A stretch of 64,000 bases of DNA from Nostoc sp. PCC 7524. Its GTDB lineage: Bacteria; Cyanobacteriota; Cyanobacteriia; Cyanobacteriales; Nostocaceae. The position numbers and the translations under genes were made by a program. Below, in pieces: positions 28,111 through 36,527 of this stretch (positions are counted from its first letter, which is position 1; each line of letters begins with the position of its first letter). The DNA lies in assembly GCF_000316645.1 (NCBI RefSeq), contig NC_019684.1, forward strand, positions 496,001 to 560,000. Direction: 5' to 3'. The notes beneath the pieces are model-generated. The model saw only the letters and a list, made by a program, of their open reading frames with translations, had not been told where the DNA came from and did no database searches.

Positions 28111-29225
28111 TTCATGTCTTGAATTATCTGGCGAATCTGGGCTGCTTGAGATTCAATACTCTCAGTAAGCTTAAACTGAACGATCGCTCTAGCTAAATTA
28201 TGTTCTGGATGCTTAACTTTAAAGTAGACATTCCCAGCTAAATAATCAGCAAAAAACCGCAAGCCTAACTCAAAGGCAATCAAGCGGATAGCATCATACA
28301 TATAGGCGTAATCATTCTCAGTCAAAAATGCTTTAGCTACTGAGAGATAACCCTGTAGAATTCCTTGACACAAGTCAGTATCAAAATAAACACTATCCCA
28401 GGCTTCTGTTTCTTCCCCTGCCGTATTACAACCAGAACGCAAACAGTCACCAATGTCATAATGTACTAATCCAGGCTTCACAGTGTCGAGGTCAATTACA
28501 CTGACGGCTTTGTGAGTAATAGTATCAAACATGACATTGTTAATTTTGGGATCGCCGTGCATTAACCGCAGAGGTAATATACCCTCAGCTTTGGCATTTT
28601 CTAGGATATGTGCAAATGTGGTGCGATCGCTCACAAACTCTAAGCAATAATTTACCTCTGGGGATGGTTGCGGTGTAGTCTTCGCCAGCACTTCTTGATA
28701 ATGGCACAGGTAAAGCGGTGTAATATGAAAACCTTCTAGGGTATCGGCTAGTTTTTCCGGTGGTAAGTCGCTGATTAAGTTGTGAAACATCCCCAAGGCA
28801 TAGCCAATTTCTTGAGCCTGTTCTAGACTTTGCATGGTGTCGAAAGATTGCGACTGTTCAATAAAGCTAATCGCTCGCCAAAAGTTACCCTCAGTATCAA
28901 TACAATAGTCTTGATCTGTCTGAGTCGATAATACGCGCGGTACTTCCCAACGGCGGTTCAGAGGGGTATGTTGTAAGCGTTGGTAAATATGTTCAGTAAA
29001 AGTCCGCATATTTTGCATAATCAGTTGGGGTTGGCGAAACACCTGCGTGTTGATGCGTTGCAGAATGAAATGCTTTGCCCCAGGAGCGTCAAGAGTTACT
29101 AAGAAAGTATCATTGATATTGCCACTGCCAAATGCTTGAACATCTGTGACTTTAGTCTGAAGCGTGAATTGTTCAGCAATTGTAACCAGATTTTCTACGC
29201 TGTGCGTCCTGATAACGGTTGTCAT
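28107..29225 (-). CDS. Aminoglycoside phosphotransferase/choline kinase-fold kinase
   Basis: 372 residues from the ATG at 29225; a GTG at 29249 would add 8. The APH kinase core shows LRLMHGDPKINNVMFD (catalytic loop HGD.K.NN) and AVSVIDLDTVKPG (metal-binding Asp). Related proteins phosphorylate sugars such as N-acetylhexosamine, choline or small metabolites. It shares an ATGA overlap with the DOMON-like gene. The substrate is not known; antibiotic resistance is unlikely. Confidence 0.8.
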   Translation of the reverse strand: MTTVIRTHSVENLVTIAEQFTLQTKVTDVQAFGSGNINDTFLVTLDAPGAKHFILQRINTQVFRQPQLIMQNMRTFTEHIYQRLQHTPLNRRWEVPRVLSTQTDQDYCIDTEGNFWRAISFIEQSQSFDTMQSLEQAQEIGYALGMFHNLISDLPPEKLADTLEGFHITPLYLCHYQEVLAKTTPQPSPEVNYCLEFVSDRTTFAHILENAKAEGILPLRLMHGDPKINNVMFDTITHKAVSVIDLDTVKPGLVHYDIGDCLRSGCNTAGEETEAWDSVYFDTDLCQGILQGYLSVAKAFLTENDYAYMYDAIRLIAFELGLRFFADYLAGNVYFKVKHPEHNLARAIVQFKLTESIESQAAQIRQIIQDMK

Positions 29226-29454
29226 ATTTGTTTTTACTACTCCCCACACATGAATTGCACTAAGGCAATAGGAGACTATAGTAGCCTAAGTTTTACATTA
29301 GGTCTGTATATAAGTGTTGCAATTAATGCGTAGCAAAGAAATTTCAAAATTTATGGCCGCGACAAATCAGCTTGGGATAGTTCGATTCATCAAGATTGCG
29401 GCGGAATAAAAACTGCGGTTTCCTTGATTGTTGCATGATGATTCATTCTGAAAA

Positions 29455-29823
29455 TTAGTCCTTCATTTTCCCTTTGCTGACAAGAAACAGAGAACTGGGT
29501 AGCCAAAATCCCAAAATTAATCCTAAACGGGAAGTGATTACTACCCAGTTGAGAGTGCCATCGCGGAAAATATCGTAGATCGCAAAAATGCACGAAGCTA
29601 AACCAATCAAACCAATCACCCGTAAACTAATGGCGTGACTTCGGGGAAACCAACAGGCGATCGCAAATACACTACATAATCCTACTATCGCTGCTGTACC
29701 AATGATAAATTCTAGTTGTTTATCAGGTGGTCTGGTAGCAAATACACCCGGAGACTGCATCAACAGTGAAATTGCAGCCAGCATTGATAAGACTCCCAAC
29801 ACTTTCCAGAAAGTTTTACTCAC
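29455..29823 (-). CDS. Small four-helix membrane protein
   Basis: 122 residues with about four hydrophobic segments (near 10-27, 37-58, 66-83 and 93-115) and a basic C-terminus (SKGKMKD). No family recognised. It stands alone on the minus strand; the upstream 337 bp show no other gene. Confidence 0.6.
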   Translation of the reverse strand: MSKTFWKVLGVLSMLAAISLLMQSPGVFATRPPDKQLEFIIGTAAIVGLCSVFAIACWFPRSHAISLRVIGLIGLASCIFAIYDIFRDGTLNWVVITSRLGLILGFWLPSSLFLVSKGKMKD

Positions 29824-30160
29824 AATAGTTCTTCCTTTAGTGATGATTTATACTACTTTTTGGAATAAGCCATTGTAATCCACTTTTATAAGTCAGCGAG
29901 GGCGCAGAACACTCACCGTAGGCGATATCTTCGGTAAGCTACAGTGATGCGTCAGCCTAAAATGTCTCCAAGTCTATACCATAGGGCTACCCTGCTGGAT
30001 GTTCGGTAAACCTCATCAACTCAATTGAACGTGTAGCAGTAAAAGTTAATCTATCTAAAGAACAGGTATAAAGACTTGATCATTACGGTAAACTACAGTA
30101 TCCAAGCTAATTAAAGAACCGTTAAAATCAAAACTAGAGGTAAATTGAGGAGCCGCCAGG
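29824..30160. other. Intergenic region with no recognised feature
   Basis: About 337 bp between the small membrane protein and the DUF4870 gene. No reading frame, repeat array or strong hairpin seen. Confidence 0.5.
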
Positions 30161-30535
30161 ATGCAAGTTACATTCGATTCTGATAAGCGCAAACTGCTAT
30201 CAAGTCTGTGTCATGGGGCAATTTTCTTTAGTACAGCCATATTTTCCATTGGGGTTCCCATTGTCATTAACTTGATTTCTGATGACCCAGTTGTGAAAAG
30301 TAATGCTAAAGAATCGATTAATTTTCACTTTAATGTTTGGTTTTGGGCAACTGTCATTGGCGTACCTGTTGGGATTATATCTTGGCTAACCTTTGGTCTG
30401 GGCGGGCTTTTGTTCTTCCCATTGGTGGCTTTGGGGTTTTTACTGCACTGGGGATTAACTATTTGGGCGCTATTTCACTGTCTTACCCAACCCGATGCAC
30501 CGTTCCGTTATCCGTTTATTTTTCGAGTGTTCTGA
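30161..30535 (+). CDS. DUF4870-type membrane protein
   Basis: 124 residues. SDKRKLLSSLCHGAIFFS, then the family hallmark AKESINFHFNVWFWA, then two long hydrophobic segments and LFHCLTQPDAPFRYPF. GAGGAGCC lies just before the ATG. The function of the family is unknown; it is a polytopic inner-membrane protein. An IS1-family element has inserted 33 bp past its stop. Confidence 0.75.
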   Translation: MQVTFDSDKRKLLSSLCHGAIFFSTAIFSIGVPIVINLISDDPVVKSNAKESINFHFNVWFWATVIGVPVGIISWLTFGLGGLLFFPLVALGFLLHWGLTIWALFHCLTQPDAPFRYPFIFRVF

Positions 30536-30568
30536 CTAGATAAATAGCTAAAATGTAGAGTTTTGGCA

Positions 30569-31357
30569 AAAGGGATGGAGAAAACGGCGTTGCATAATAT
30601 AGGGAGGAATTGAGGTAAACTACTGTGCATTGTCCATACTGTGAGTCTACGGAGATCAGAAAAAATGGTAAACGTCGAGGTAAACAGAATCACATCTGTG
30701 TGAGTTGTGGTCGCCAATTTATCGATGTCTATAGTCCCCCAAAAGGGTACTCAGATGAAATCAAACAAAGTTGCTTGCGCTCGTATGTCAACGGCATGGG
30801 ATTTAGAGCGATTGAACGTGACAAAGGGGTTCATCACACAACTGTCATTAATTGGGTAAAACAAGCAGGCGAAAAACTCCCAGATGCGCCACCAATTGAA
30901 CAAATACCACTGGTTGGCGAGCTTGATGAATTAGAGACTTTTGTCGGGTCAAAAAAAACAAAATCTGGTTGTGGACGGCAGTAAATCACTTCCAAAAAAA
31001 TATTTTAGCTTGGGTCTTGGGAGACCACAGTGCAGAAACCTTCCAACCTTTATGGGATATTGTTTCTTTATGGCAATGCTATTTTTATGTCTCTGATGGA
31101 TGGCCGGTCTACGCGAGTTTTATTGACTCAGGAGACCACATTATTAGCAAAACATACATGACCAGAGTAGAAGGAGAAAATACACGCGGCAGTCATTATT
31201 TAGCACGTCTACATCGCAAAACGTTATGTTATTCCAAATCAGTAGATATGCTTAAATATTCAATTCGTTTATTACTCCATTATCTCAAGTATAGACGAAT
31301 ACCTGTATTTAGTTAACTCATCCCGCATTTATGCAACGCCGAGAAAACCATCCCTTT
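30569..31357 (+). mobile_element. IS1-family insertion sequence, 789 bp
   Basis: Bounded by 29-bp terminal inverted repeats at 30569-30597 and 31329-31357. Both ends read AAAGGGATGG, six bases, CGGCGTTGCATAA when oriented inward. The six central bases do not match inward; both ends carry AGAAAA on the plus strand. It contains a two-frame transposase. No target duplication was found by eye. The length is typical for IS1. Confidence 0.85.
30625..31316 (+). CDS. IS1 transposase made by -1 frameshift (InsAB')
   Basis: Frame 1 (30625-30984, GTG start) encodes an InsA-like part with a zinc-finger CPYC...CVSCG and an HTH. Frame 2 (to 31316) encodes the catalytic DDE part: YVSDGWPVY and VEGENTRGSHYLARLHRKT. 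The join is an A8C run at 30951-30959. Slipping back one base there reads on into IWLWTAVNHF. This is the IS1-type programmed frameshift, giving a fusion of about 230 residues. DELETFVG supplies the first Asp. The catalytic motifs look intact, so the element may be active. Confidence 0.8.
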
Positions 31358-31433
31358 GTTATTGATGATGCGTCATCGCCTAGGTTGAGGCATAGACTAT
31401 TGTTGGCGCTCATTTCCCTCTCATCGGTTAATT

Positions 31434-32141
31434 ATGGGTCAAAATTTTGACAATCCTCAAATTTCTATTATCATCCCGACACTCAACGAAGCCGAAAATA
31501 TCAAAGCAGCGATCGCTACTACTCAAACCAGCAGCAATACAGAAATTATTGTTGTAGATGGTGGTTCACAAGATGACACTGTAGCCATAGCCCAGTCACT
31601 AGGTGTAAAAGTTATCTCATCTTTTCCTAGCCGTGCTGTGCAAATGAATACAGGTGCGGCGGTGGCGAGTGGTGAAATTTTGTTGTTTCTCCATGCAGAT
31701 ACCCTCTTACCGATTGGGTTTGATGAGATGATTACCACAGCATTACAACAGCCAAAAGTGGTAGCAGGTGCGTTTGCATTGCGGATAGATGGGGCTTTGG
31801 CAGGGTTGCGCTGGGTAGAAACAGGGGTAAACTGGCGATCGCGCTGGTTACAAATGCCTTACGGCGACCAAGCAATTTTTATTACCAAATCAGTCTTTCA
31901 AAAAATTGGTGGTTTTCCTGAACTCGCCATTATGGAAGACTTTGAACTCATACGGTGTTTGAAACGTATCGGTAGAATTACAATCCTTCCTGTACCTGTT
32001 ATTACTTCTGCCCGGAGGTGGATACAAAAGGGAGTCTGGAAAACTACTCTAATAAATCAAATTGTAATTATTGCCTATTTACTGGGTGTCCAACCAGAGC
32101 GAATTCGGCAATGGTATCGCCAAGGTTTCAAATACATATAA
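31434..32141 (+). CDS. TIGR04283-type arsenosugar biosynthesis glycosyltransferase
   Basis: 235 residues, GT2 fold. ISIIIPTLNEAENIKAAI is the start, LFLHADTLLP the metal site, and YGDQAIFITKSVFQKIGGFPE the family signature near the C-terminus. This subfamily is linked to arsenosugar synthesis in bacteria that also carry a radical-SAM ArsS protein. No ars genes are visible here, so the role is by homology only. It lies just downstream of the IS1 element. Confidence 0.75.
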   Translation: MGQNFDNPQISIIIPTLNEAENIKAAIATTQTSSNTEIIVVDGGSQDDTVAIAQSLGVKVISSFPSRAVQMNTGAAVASGEILLFLHADTLLPIGFDEMITTALQQPKVVAGAFALRIDGALAGLRWVETGVNWRSRWLQMPYGDQAIFITKSVFQKIGGFPELAIMEDFELIRCLKRIGRITILPVPVITSARRWIQKGVWKTTLINQIVIIAYLLGVQPERIRQWYRQGFKYI

Positions 32142-32171
32142 AAAAAATGGAGACGCGCTAGCGCGTCTCTA
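32140..32171 (-). terminator. Terminator of queD, minus strand
   Basis: AGACGCGCTAGCGCGTCT (32151-32168) is a perfect palindrome. On the minus strand it is followed by a run of seven T. It lies between convergent genes and may serve both. Confidence 0.7.
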
Positions 32172-32177
32172 TAAATT

Positions 32178-33050
32178 CTAGATTCTTGCTAAAACTGGCT
32201 GATTTTGAACTGCACCAACAGAGTTTGATTCTGCATCTGTACAGTAAATTTCACAGGAGTTATTCGGGCTTTCGATGAGTTTAACTTTGTGAAGTTTTGC
32301 ACCTATGTTTTGGATGGGCGATCGCAGTAAATTACTAATATACAAGGCGATATTCTCAGCCGTCGGTACAACCTCAGCAAAGTAAGGAATATCTTTGTTT
32401 AAAAATGTGTGGTCGAATGGTTCTACTACATAATCTTCTATCACCTGATTCAAAGCACCTAAATCGACAATCATCCCAGTGCGCTGATCAATTTCACCTT
32501 TAACGGTTACTTCTAAATGGTAGTTGTGTCCATGTCCGTGGGGACGGGCGCATTTACCATAAATTTCATGATTATCTTCATCACTAAGGTTAGGATGTGC
32601 TAGCCGATGGGCGGCGCTAAAGTGAGTGCTGATAGAGAGGTAAGCTTCCATTCCGTTTCCTATATAATCTGCCCAAAGTTCAGGATGTTCAAACAACTGT
32701 ACGCGGACTAGAGGTAAATGGGGTGCTAGTCGCTGCCAAATCACCCGTGCAATATTCTCAGTTGTGGGCAAAGTTTGCTGAAATTCTGCCCAGACATCAT
32801 TCAGATACGAAAAGTCAAGTTGGCTGGTAACTTCGCGTTTAATTACGTGTTTCACGTCAGATAAGTTCAATACCATGCCATATTCATCTAGTTCTCCAGC
32901 CAGAGAGATAAATAAAACATAGTTGTGTCCATGTCCAGGAAATTTAGAACAAGCGCCAAATTTCTCTAGATTCTCAGCTAGACTCAATTCTGGCAACCAA
33001 TAACGATGACTTGCCGAGAACTGAGCGCGGCGATTTACGATACATTGCAT
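32178..33050 (-). CDS. queD: Tandem-domain 6-carboxytetrahydropterin synthase (QueD-like)
   Basis: 290 residues made of two PTPS/QueD domains of about 135 residues each; the usual protein has one. Domain 1 has H15, C34 (GACSKF), H40 and H42. Domain 2 has FSAAHRL and KCARPHGHGHNY. Both therefore retain the zinc His cluster and the catalytic Cys. QueD converts dihydroneopterin triphosphate to the precursor of queuosine. A pteridine role is also possible because cyanobacteria make pterin glycosides. phhB at 38.7 kb is another pterin gene but is not linked. Confidence 0.85.
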   Translation of the reverse strand: MQCIVNRRAQFSASHRYWLPELSLAENLEKFGACSKFPGHGHNYVLFISLAGELDEYGMVLNLSDVKHVIKREVTSQLDFSYLNDVWAEFQQTLPTTENIARVIWQRLAPHLPLVRVQLFEHPELWADYIGNGMEAYLSISTHFSAAHRLAHPNLSDEDNHEIYGKCARPHGHGHNYHLEVTVKGEIDQRTGMIVDLGALNQVIEDYVVEPFDHTFLNKDIPYFAEVVPTAENIALYISNLLRSPIQNIGAKLHKVKLIESPNNSCEIYCTDAESNSVGAVQNQPVLARI

Positions 33051-33319
33051 GAGTACACTGGGAGCAGAATTTAAAATTTCTTAATCTTTCTCTGTTTCCA
33101 GCATAAACTAATTCTTTAGTCATTAGTCATTAGTCTCTACACTATTGACGATTGACTTTAGACTATGAACAAGTGCGATCGCCACACAAGGTTTAGGGGA
33201 TGCAGCGATAGCTTATTTCCTGCCAGTACAAAACCCAAGCAAAGACAGCATTTAGCCTTATGTTCTGCCCTAGAATTAGAAGAAAGAGTCTAATAACTTT
33301 AAACTTGCGTATTGCTCAT

Positions 33320-33589
33320 ATGGCTAATCCTCAACTCAGTGGTGAAGAAATTACCCAACGTGGTAGAGAACTCTATGAAAAGAGCATTCGTTCTCAAGTA
33401 GAAACAAAAGAAAATATTGGTAAGATTATCTCCATTAATGTAGAAACCGGTGAATATGAAATAGGTGAAGATTTAATCATGACGAGTCGCCGATTACAAG
33501 CTAAACAATCTGATGCTCCCATTTGGGCAGGACGAATTGGCTTTAACGCTGTCTATGCAGTTGGTGGTACATTGACCAGGATGGCATAG
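33320..33589 (+). CDS. Small conserved protein paired with a retropepsin-like protease
   Basis: 89 residues from ATG 33320; an in-frame ATG at 33260 would add 20 residues that fit less well. ELYEKSIRSQVETKENIGKIISINVETGEYEIG, then RIGFNAVYAVGGTLTR. No named domain is recognised. The stop overlaps the next start by one base, so the pair is co-translated. This two-gene arrangement recurs in cyanobacteria from memory and resembles a toxin-antitoxin layout, but that role is not shown. Confidence 0.65.
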   Translation: MANPQLSGEEITQRGRELYEKSIRSQVETKENIGKIISINVETGEYEIGEDLIMTSRRLQAKQSDAPIWAGRIGFNAVYAVGGTLTRMA

Positions 33590-33957
33590 TGATACATGGA
33601 ACCGTAGTTGGGCTGCAAGCTCGAATTAATGTGATTTTTTGCCTTCGGGAAAGCTCAAATATAGAAATTGAATGTGTCGTTGATACAGGCTTTGAAGGTT
33701 TTTTGACGCTGCCATCCCTTGTAGTTACTGAGCTTCGGTTGCCTTATATTGCTCGAATCGATGCAAATCTTGCTGATAATTCTAATGTTGCCGTTAATGT
33801 CTATTCAGCAACTATCGTATGGCAAGGGATAGAACGGGATGTTGCCGTGCTAGCAATGGGTAGCCGTCCTCTGATTGGAACTGGACTACTTGAAGATTAT
33901 CATCTCGGTATAGATTTCTATGATGGCGGTACGGTTATAATTGATGAAGTTTTGTAA
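33589..33957 (+). CDS. Clan AA retropepsin-like aspartic protease
   Basis: 122 residues from a GTG overlapping the previous stop by one base. CVVDTGFEGFLTLP (about residues 29-42) carries the single catalytic Asp of the family, and LIGTGLLEDYHLGIDF is the typical C-terminal flap region. These enzymes act as dimers. The physiological target is unknown; the coupled upstream small protein may be a partner or substrate. Confidence 0.7.
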   Translation: MIHGTVVGLQARINVIFCLRESSNIEIECVVDTGFEGFLTLPSLVVTELRLPYIARIDANLADNSNVAVNVYSATIVWQGIERDVAVLAMGSRPLIGTGLLEDYHLGIDFYDGGTVIIDEVL

Positions 33958-33994
33958 TTTTGAGTATTACATCTCCAAAATTTGATTCTCATCA

Positions 33995-34696
33995 TTACTC
34001 CACAGAGGCTTGGGCTTCACAGTGCAATCTTGTAGCTATCCGAAATAGTTCTTGTCCTGTGTGCAGATAACGGTCATCATAATTCAAGGGAAAATAAGAC
34101 AACTCTTCTAGTCCATCTCCCACTTGATTGAGGCTGTAGTAGAGATGAGCTGCGGCTCTAGCTAAACTGGGGGGATTAGGTAGGGAACGAAAAGTAGTTT
34201 GGGCTTGTTTAAGATCTGCTTTACAGTTTTTTAAGTATTCCTGAAATTCATCTAATAATTCATCATCAAAAGGATCGGCGGCGAGTTCTTCAATTTGCTG
34301 TTCTAGAGAATTGAGAATGCTGCACAGTGAACGATTAACTGGTTGATATACCAGGCGCAGCCATTCTTCAACTTGCTCATCAGCATCTTTTCCAGATTTG
34401 CGTGTAGTTTGATAATGCTTTTGTGCTGATGCTGTACGCTGTTGACGTTCGCTATTTAAGTTTTGCGACTCACTTTGCAATTGTTGGTCATAATTGAGGC
34501 GACTTTGACTGTCGCCTAAGACCTCGTATGCGGCGTTAATGCGGATAATTTGCTCTTTATCTGCTGTTTCCTGATTACTATCAGGATGAAATAATTTTAC
34601 CAAGCGGCGGTAGGCTTGTTTAATCTCCGCTTGGCTAGCATCAGGACTCACTTTGAGAGTATCGTAGTGATTGGAATCTTGTTTAAAATCGGCCAT
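33995..34696 (-). CDS. J-domain protein
   Basis: 233 residues. Residues 11-66 are a J domain with the essential HPD motif (KLFHPDSNQE), which would stimulate an Hsp70 ATPase. The rest is helical and charged, without the Gly/Phe-rich or zinc regions of DnaJ, so it is a type III J-protein. It is 15 bp downstream of cysK on the same strand, probably in one transcript. Confidence 0.8.
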   Translation of the reverse strand: MADFKQDSNHYDTLKVSPDASQAEIKQAYRRLVKLFHPDSNQETADKEQIIRINAAYEVLGDSQSRLNYDQQLQSESQNLNSERQQRTASAQKHYQTTRKSGKDADEQVEEWLRLVYQPVNRSLCSILNSLEQQIEELAADPFDDELLDEFQEYLKNCKADLKQAQTTFRSLPNPPSLARAAAHLYYSLNQVGDGLEELSYFPLNYDDRYLHTGQELFRIATRLHCEAQASVE

Positions 34697-34711
34697 TCCT
34701 CTACTGTTTTG

Positions 34712-35674
34712 TTAGCTGACGCTAGTGGCTACCCTAGCCTCTAGGTCTTGGAACAATGGTGTACTCAAATACCTCTCGCCAAAACTGGGCTGAATCATCA
34801 CGATTAAGCGTCCCTCGTTTTCTGGGCGTTGGGCAACACGTAGAGCAGCGTATAAAGCTGCGCCACTGGAAATACCAGATAGTAGTCCCTCTTCTCTAGC
34901 TAAACGCCGACTGTAGGCGATCGCTTCTTCATCGGTGACTGTAATCACTTCATCAATTAAGTCTAACCTGAGTACCTGGGGAACAAAGCCAGCACCAATA
35001 CCTTGGATTTTATGGGGGCCTGGTTTGCCTCCTGATAAAACTGGACTGTTGGCTGGTTCAACTGCGATCGCTTTAAAACCAGGTTTCCGGCTTTTGATCA
35101 CTTCCGCTACACCTGTGATCGTACCACCTGTACCCACCCCGGCCACAATCATATCTACTTGGCCATCGGTGTCTTGCCAGATTTCTTCGGCGGTAGTTTC
35201 TCGATGTATTTTGACATTCGCCGGATTGCGGAACTGCTGCAACATATAAGCATGAGGTGTACTATTGACAATCTCCTGCGCCCGGCGAATTGCCCCACTC
35301 ATCCCTTCCATCCCTGGGGTAAGTTCTAATTCTGCACCATAAGCCCGCAACATTGCCCGGCGTTCACCACTCATCGTCTCTGGCATGGTTAAAATTAACC
35401 GATAACCCTTAGCAGCTGCTGCCATTGCTAGGGCAATACCTGTATTTCCCGATGTCGGTTCTACCAATACAGTTTTACCAGGAGTAATTAACTTCTCCTC
35501 TTCAGCAGAATTGATCATACTCATACCAATTCTATCTTTCACAGAAGACGACGGATTCATACTTTCAAGTTTGACAAGTATTTGCGCCACACATCCCTCA
35601 GCTTGGGGGATGCGATTCAACTGTACTAAAGGTGTCCGACCAATCAGTTCTGTAATGTTACGAGCAATATTCAT
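34712..35674 (-). CDS. cysK: Cysteine synthase A (O-acetylserine thiol-lyase)
   Basis: 320 residues, standard length. [11 protein letters not shown] contains the PLP lysine, [11 protein letters not shown] is the substrate loop, and [10 protein letters not shown] binds the PLP phosphate. It makes cysteine from O-acetylserine and sulfide in the cytoplasm. An Rrf2 regulator is encoded 676 bp upstream on the same strand, with a hairpin repeat element between. Cysteine-responsive control by that regulator is a reasonable inference. Confidence 0.92.
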   Translation of the reverse strand: MNIARNITELIGRTPLVQLNRIPQAEGCVAQILVKLESMNPSSSVKDRIGMSMINSAEEEKLITPGKTVLVEPTSGNTGIALAMAAAAKGYRLILTMPETMSGERRAMLRAYGAELELTPGMEGMSGAIRRAQEIVNSTPHAYMLQQFRNPANVKIHRETTAEEIWQDTDGQVDMIVAGVGTGGTITGVAEVIKSRKPGFKAIAVEPANSPVLSGGKPGPHKIQGIGAGFVPQVLRLDLIDEVITVTDEEAIAYSRRLAREEGLLSGISSGAALYAALRVAQRPENEGRLIVMIQPSFGERYLSTPLFQDLEARVATSVS

Positions 35675-35700
35675 AAGTTTTCCTTATCGGTAATGTATTA

Positions 35701-35795
35701 GGGACTTCCAGATCAAAAAATATCCAAAGCTTAGGGTGCGTCAGTGCGGTAGAACCTAACTACACTCAGAAATTATTCATACTGACGCACCCTAC
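35701..35795. repeat. GGGTGCGTCAG hairpin repeat element, copy 1
   Basis: Starts GGGACTTCCAG and ends CTGACGCACCCTAC. TAGGGTGCGTCAG and CTGACGCACCCTA form a long stem. The whole element matches the reverse complement of 41259-41352 at roughly 85-90 percent by eye. It lies 26 bp upstream of the cysK start codon. Confidence 0.8.
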
Positions 35796-35912
35796 CCAAC
35801 AATCAATTTCGGATAATTTATTTTTTGGTGTTCCCTTAATCATTTATCCATAATCTCAGCATTTAAACTTTGGAGTCCACAGCTTTCTTTACGAATGACC
35901 AATCAGTATGGA

Positions 35913-36350
35913 CTAGATGTAGTACATAATATCTAACTGCCGCCGAGAATCTCTTTTTTCGCAAAGATCCTGAAGAGTGTAATTTTGCAAAACTGAATTT
36001 GCTGCTTGACAAGCTTCTTGCCAAATTTCTTTGATTACTGAACTGTCTATAGTCTTGGAGTTGGTATTGCTTTCGCCTGTACTTACATCTAACCCTTCCA
36101 AACATTCCAATATTTCCAAGAGGGTAATTTTGCGAGGCTCTCGCGCTAAAAGGTAGCCACCTTTTGACCCGCGTTGACTTTTAAGTATACCTCCACGCCT
36201 TAAGGTCGCTAGTAGCTGCTCCAGATAGCGATCAGGTATATTTTGCTGGGCGGCAATTTGTCGAATTTGCATTGGTTCACCGCTCTCGTAATGAGTTGCC
36301 ATCTCTAGTAAGGCGAGAATTGCGTATTCTGATTTACACGATAGTTCCAC
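35913..36350 (-). CDS. Rrf2-family transcriptional regulator
   Basis: 145 residues from the GTG at 36350; a TTG at 36356 is the alternative. N-terminus ELSCKSEYAILALLEMA and RYLEQLLATLRRGGILKSQRGSKGGYLLA are the Rrf2 winged helix. The three clustered Cys that bind Fe-S in IscR are absent; the Cys are scattered. That favours a CymR-like, metabolite- or partner-sensing type. Upstream of cysK on the same strand, so sulfur control is plausible. Confidence 0.8.
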   Translation of the reverse strand: MELSCKSEYAILALLEMATHYESGEPMQIRQIAAQQNIPDRYLEQLLATLRRGGILKSQRGSKGGYLLAREPRKITLLEILECLEGLDVSTGESNTNSKTIDSSVIKEIWQEACQAANSVLQNYTLQDLCEKRDSRRQLDIMYYI

Positions 36351-36463
36351 AAGCAAAATAGTAAGTGGTGAGTGAGATTATGAGAAAGCTAAGAATTAAG
36401 TCTTAACTTTCTCCAGTATACTCCGGTTCATCACTAGGGTTTTTGTCTTATGAGCCAAGAACA

Positions 36464-36488
36464 TAAAAAACCCCGCTTTGTAGCGGGG
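36464..36488 (-). terminator. Terminator of the porin gene
   Basis: CCCCGCTTTGTAGCGGGG with six A on its left, read on the minus strand as a stem followed by T6. It lies 40 bp past the porin stop. Confidence 0.85.
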
Positions 36489-36527
36489 ATAAATTTAGTT
36501 TAAAGTGTTGAAAAGTTTGAGAATGCT

